This document shows, one piece after another, positions 4,564-5,201 of a stretch of 5,201 nt of DNA. Source of the DNA: Nitriliruptoraceae bacterium (lineage in GTDB: Bacteria; Actinomycetota; Nitriliruptoria; Nitriliruptorales; Nitriliruptoraceae). A program made the translations under genes and the position numbers. A model generated the notes under the pieces. The model had not been told where the DNA came from. It worked only from the letters and a program-made list of their open reading frames with translations, and searched no databases. How positions within the stretch are numbered: position 1 is the stretch's first letter; every line of letters starts with the position of its first letter. The stretch is from the NCBI GenBank assembly GCA_007134165.1, contig SLLJ01000073.1, positions 1 to 5,201 of the forward strand, given 5' to 3'.

Positions 4564-5201
4564 TCACCAGGCCCGCAGCAGGCGGGCCATCAAGCGGAAG
4601 GGCTGAGCGCGGCCGTCAGCCTGATCGATGGTGCCGGCCAGGTGCACGTCGAACTCAGGGCAGTGGAACAGCCAGGTGCCGGTCGAGCCAGAGTGCCCGA
4701 TGAGCCGGACCGGGCGGCGGCCCGGCGCGGTCAGCCGGTTGACCCGGAAGACCATCGTGCCGAGCCCGTAGCGCAGCGGGAAGGCGTTGCGCAGCACGTT
4801 TTCGCGCTCGGTGAGCAGCGCCAGCGTCTCTCCCCGTTCGAACAGCTCGCCGGCCAGCAGCCCCCGTTGCAGGCGCAGTAGGTCGCCAGTGGTGCTGATC
4901 AGGTCGTTGGAGGAGGCGATCATCTTCGGCAGCTCGAGCGGCCGGTCCTTGGCGTACAGCCAGCTCATCGGTGCGGTCGGGACCGCCGGCTGGGTCCGGT
5001 CGGGCAGCCAGGTGTGCGTCAGCTCGAGCGGCGCGAGGATCCGCTGCTCGAGCAGTTCGGCGTAGGAGCGACCGGCGGCGGTCTGAACGATCCGGATCAG
5101 CAGCTGGTAGCCGGTGTCGGAGTAGCGGGCCTTCTGGCGCCGGGCGGAGAGGTCCTGGGGCGCGAAGTGCGCACGGTGCTCGTGGGCAGCCATCCGCACC
5201 A
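4564..5201 (-). CDS. Class C beta-lactamase-like serine hydrolase, C-terminal part
   Basis: This is a penicillin-binding-protein-like serine hydrolase (beta-lactamase / D-Ala-D-Ala carboxypeptidase / esterase superfamily); about 212 codons including the stop are visible and the 5' part lies beyond the right edge. Counting from the first in-window codon, the second catalytic motif is YSD within ARYSDTGYQLL (Y26). The family segment APLELTHTWLP and the helix SSNDLISTTGDLLRL follow, and the third motif is HSG in GHSGSTG (about 169-171), equivalent to the KTG box. The nucleophile SxxK motif must lie upstream, which is why the internal GTG at 5199 is not accepted as the start; a full protein of roughly 350 aa is expected. 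Location and substrate cannot be told without the N-terminus. It converges on the exporter operon across the repeat region, with no visible functional link. Confidence 0.9.
   Translation of the reverse strand, partial: VRMAAHEHRAHFAPQDLSARRQKARYSDTGYQLLIRIVQTAAGRSYAELLEQRILAPLELTHTWLPDRTQPAVPTAPMSWLYAKDRPLELPKMIASSNDLISTTGDLLRLQRGLLAGELFERGETLALLTERENVLRNAFPLRYGLGTMVFRVNRLTAPGRRPVRLIGHSGSTGTWLFHCPEFDVHLAGTIDQADGRAQPFRLMARLLRAW

Overview
The window looks like chromosome from a high-GC bacterium, most likely an actinobacterium. Codons are very GC-rich at third positions, GTG starts are used twice, ribosome binding sites are GGAGG-like, and the leftmost gene is a BTAD (SARP/AfsR-type) regulator, a family concentrated in Actinobacteria. 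I cannot resolve the organism further.

Layout. (1) Positions 1-1036, minus strand: the N-terminal 345 residues of a large BTAD regulator (winged helix, BTAD, proline-rich linker, start of an NTPase domain), running off the left edge. (2) Positions 1037-1258: a divergent intergenic region with two overlapping perfect dyads, a plausible operator. (3) Positions 1259-3033, plus strand: a two-gene ABC-2 type exporter operon, ATPase then six-helix permease, joined by an ATGA overlap. (4) Positions 3034-4563: about 1.5 kb without a convincing gene, lying between convergent transcription units and full of nested repeats. (5) Positions 4564-5201, minus strand: the C-terminal part of a class C beta-lactamase-like serine hydrolase, running off the right edge.

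The regulator and exporter are divergent and share one upstream region, so the regulator may control the exporter. This is inferred from layout only. The exporter substrate cannot be read from sequence. The serine hydrolase is separated from the exporter by the repeat region and has no evident functional link to it.

The most unusual part is the repeat region. A 309-bp segment occurs twice, 404 bp apart, with 8 differences and no gaps. Each copy carries two 44-bp hairpin elements with a shared 10-nt loop pattern and two 28-bp palindrome-bearing units. One hairpin has a perfect 15-bp stem. A strong 12-bp stem-loop lies at the junction between copies, a further fragment follows copy 2, and an exact 22-bp tandem duplication lies about 250 bp downstream. 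All six frames stay largely open here only because stop codons are rare in such GC-rich DNA. The conserved signal is nucleotide-level dyad symmetry, which suggests a REP/BIME-like element or structured RNA rather than a protein gene.
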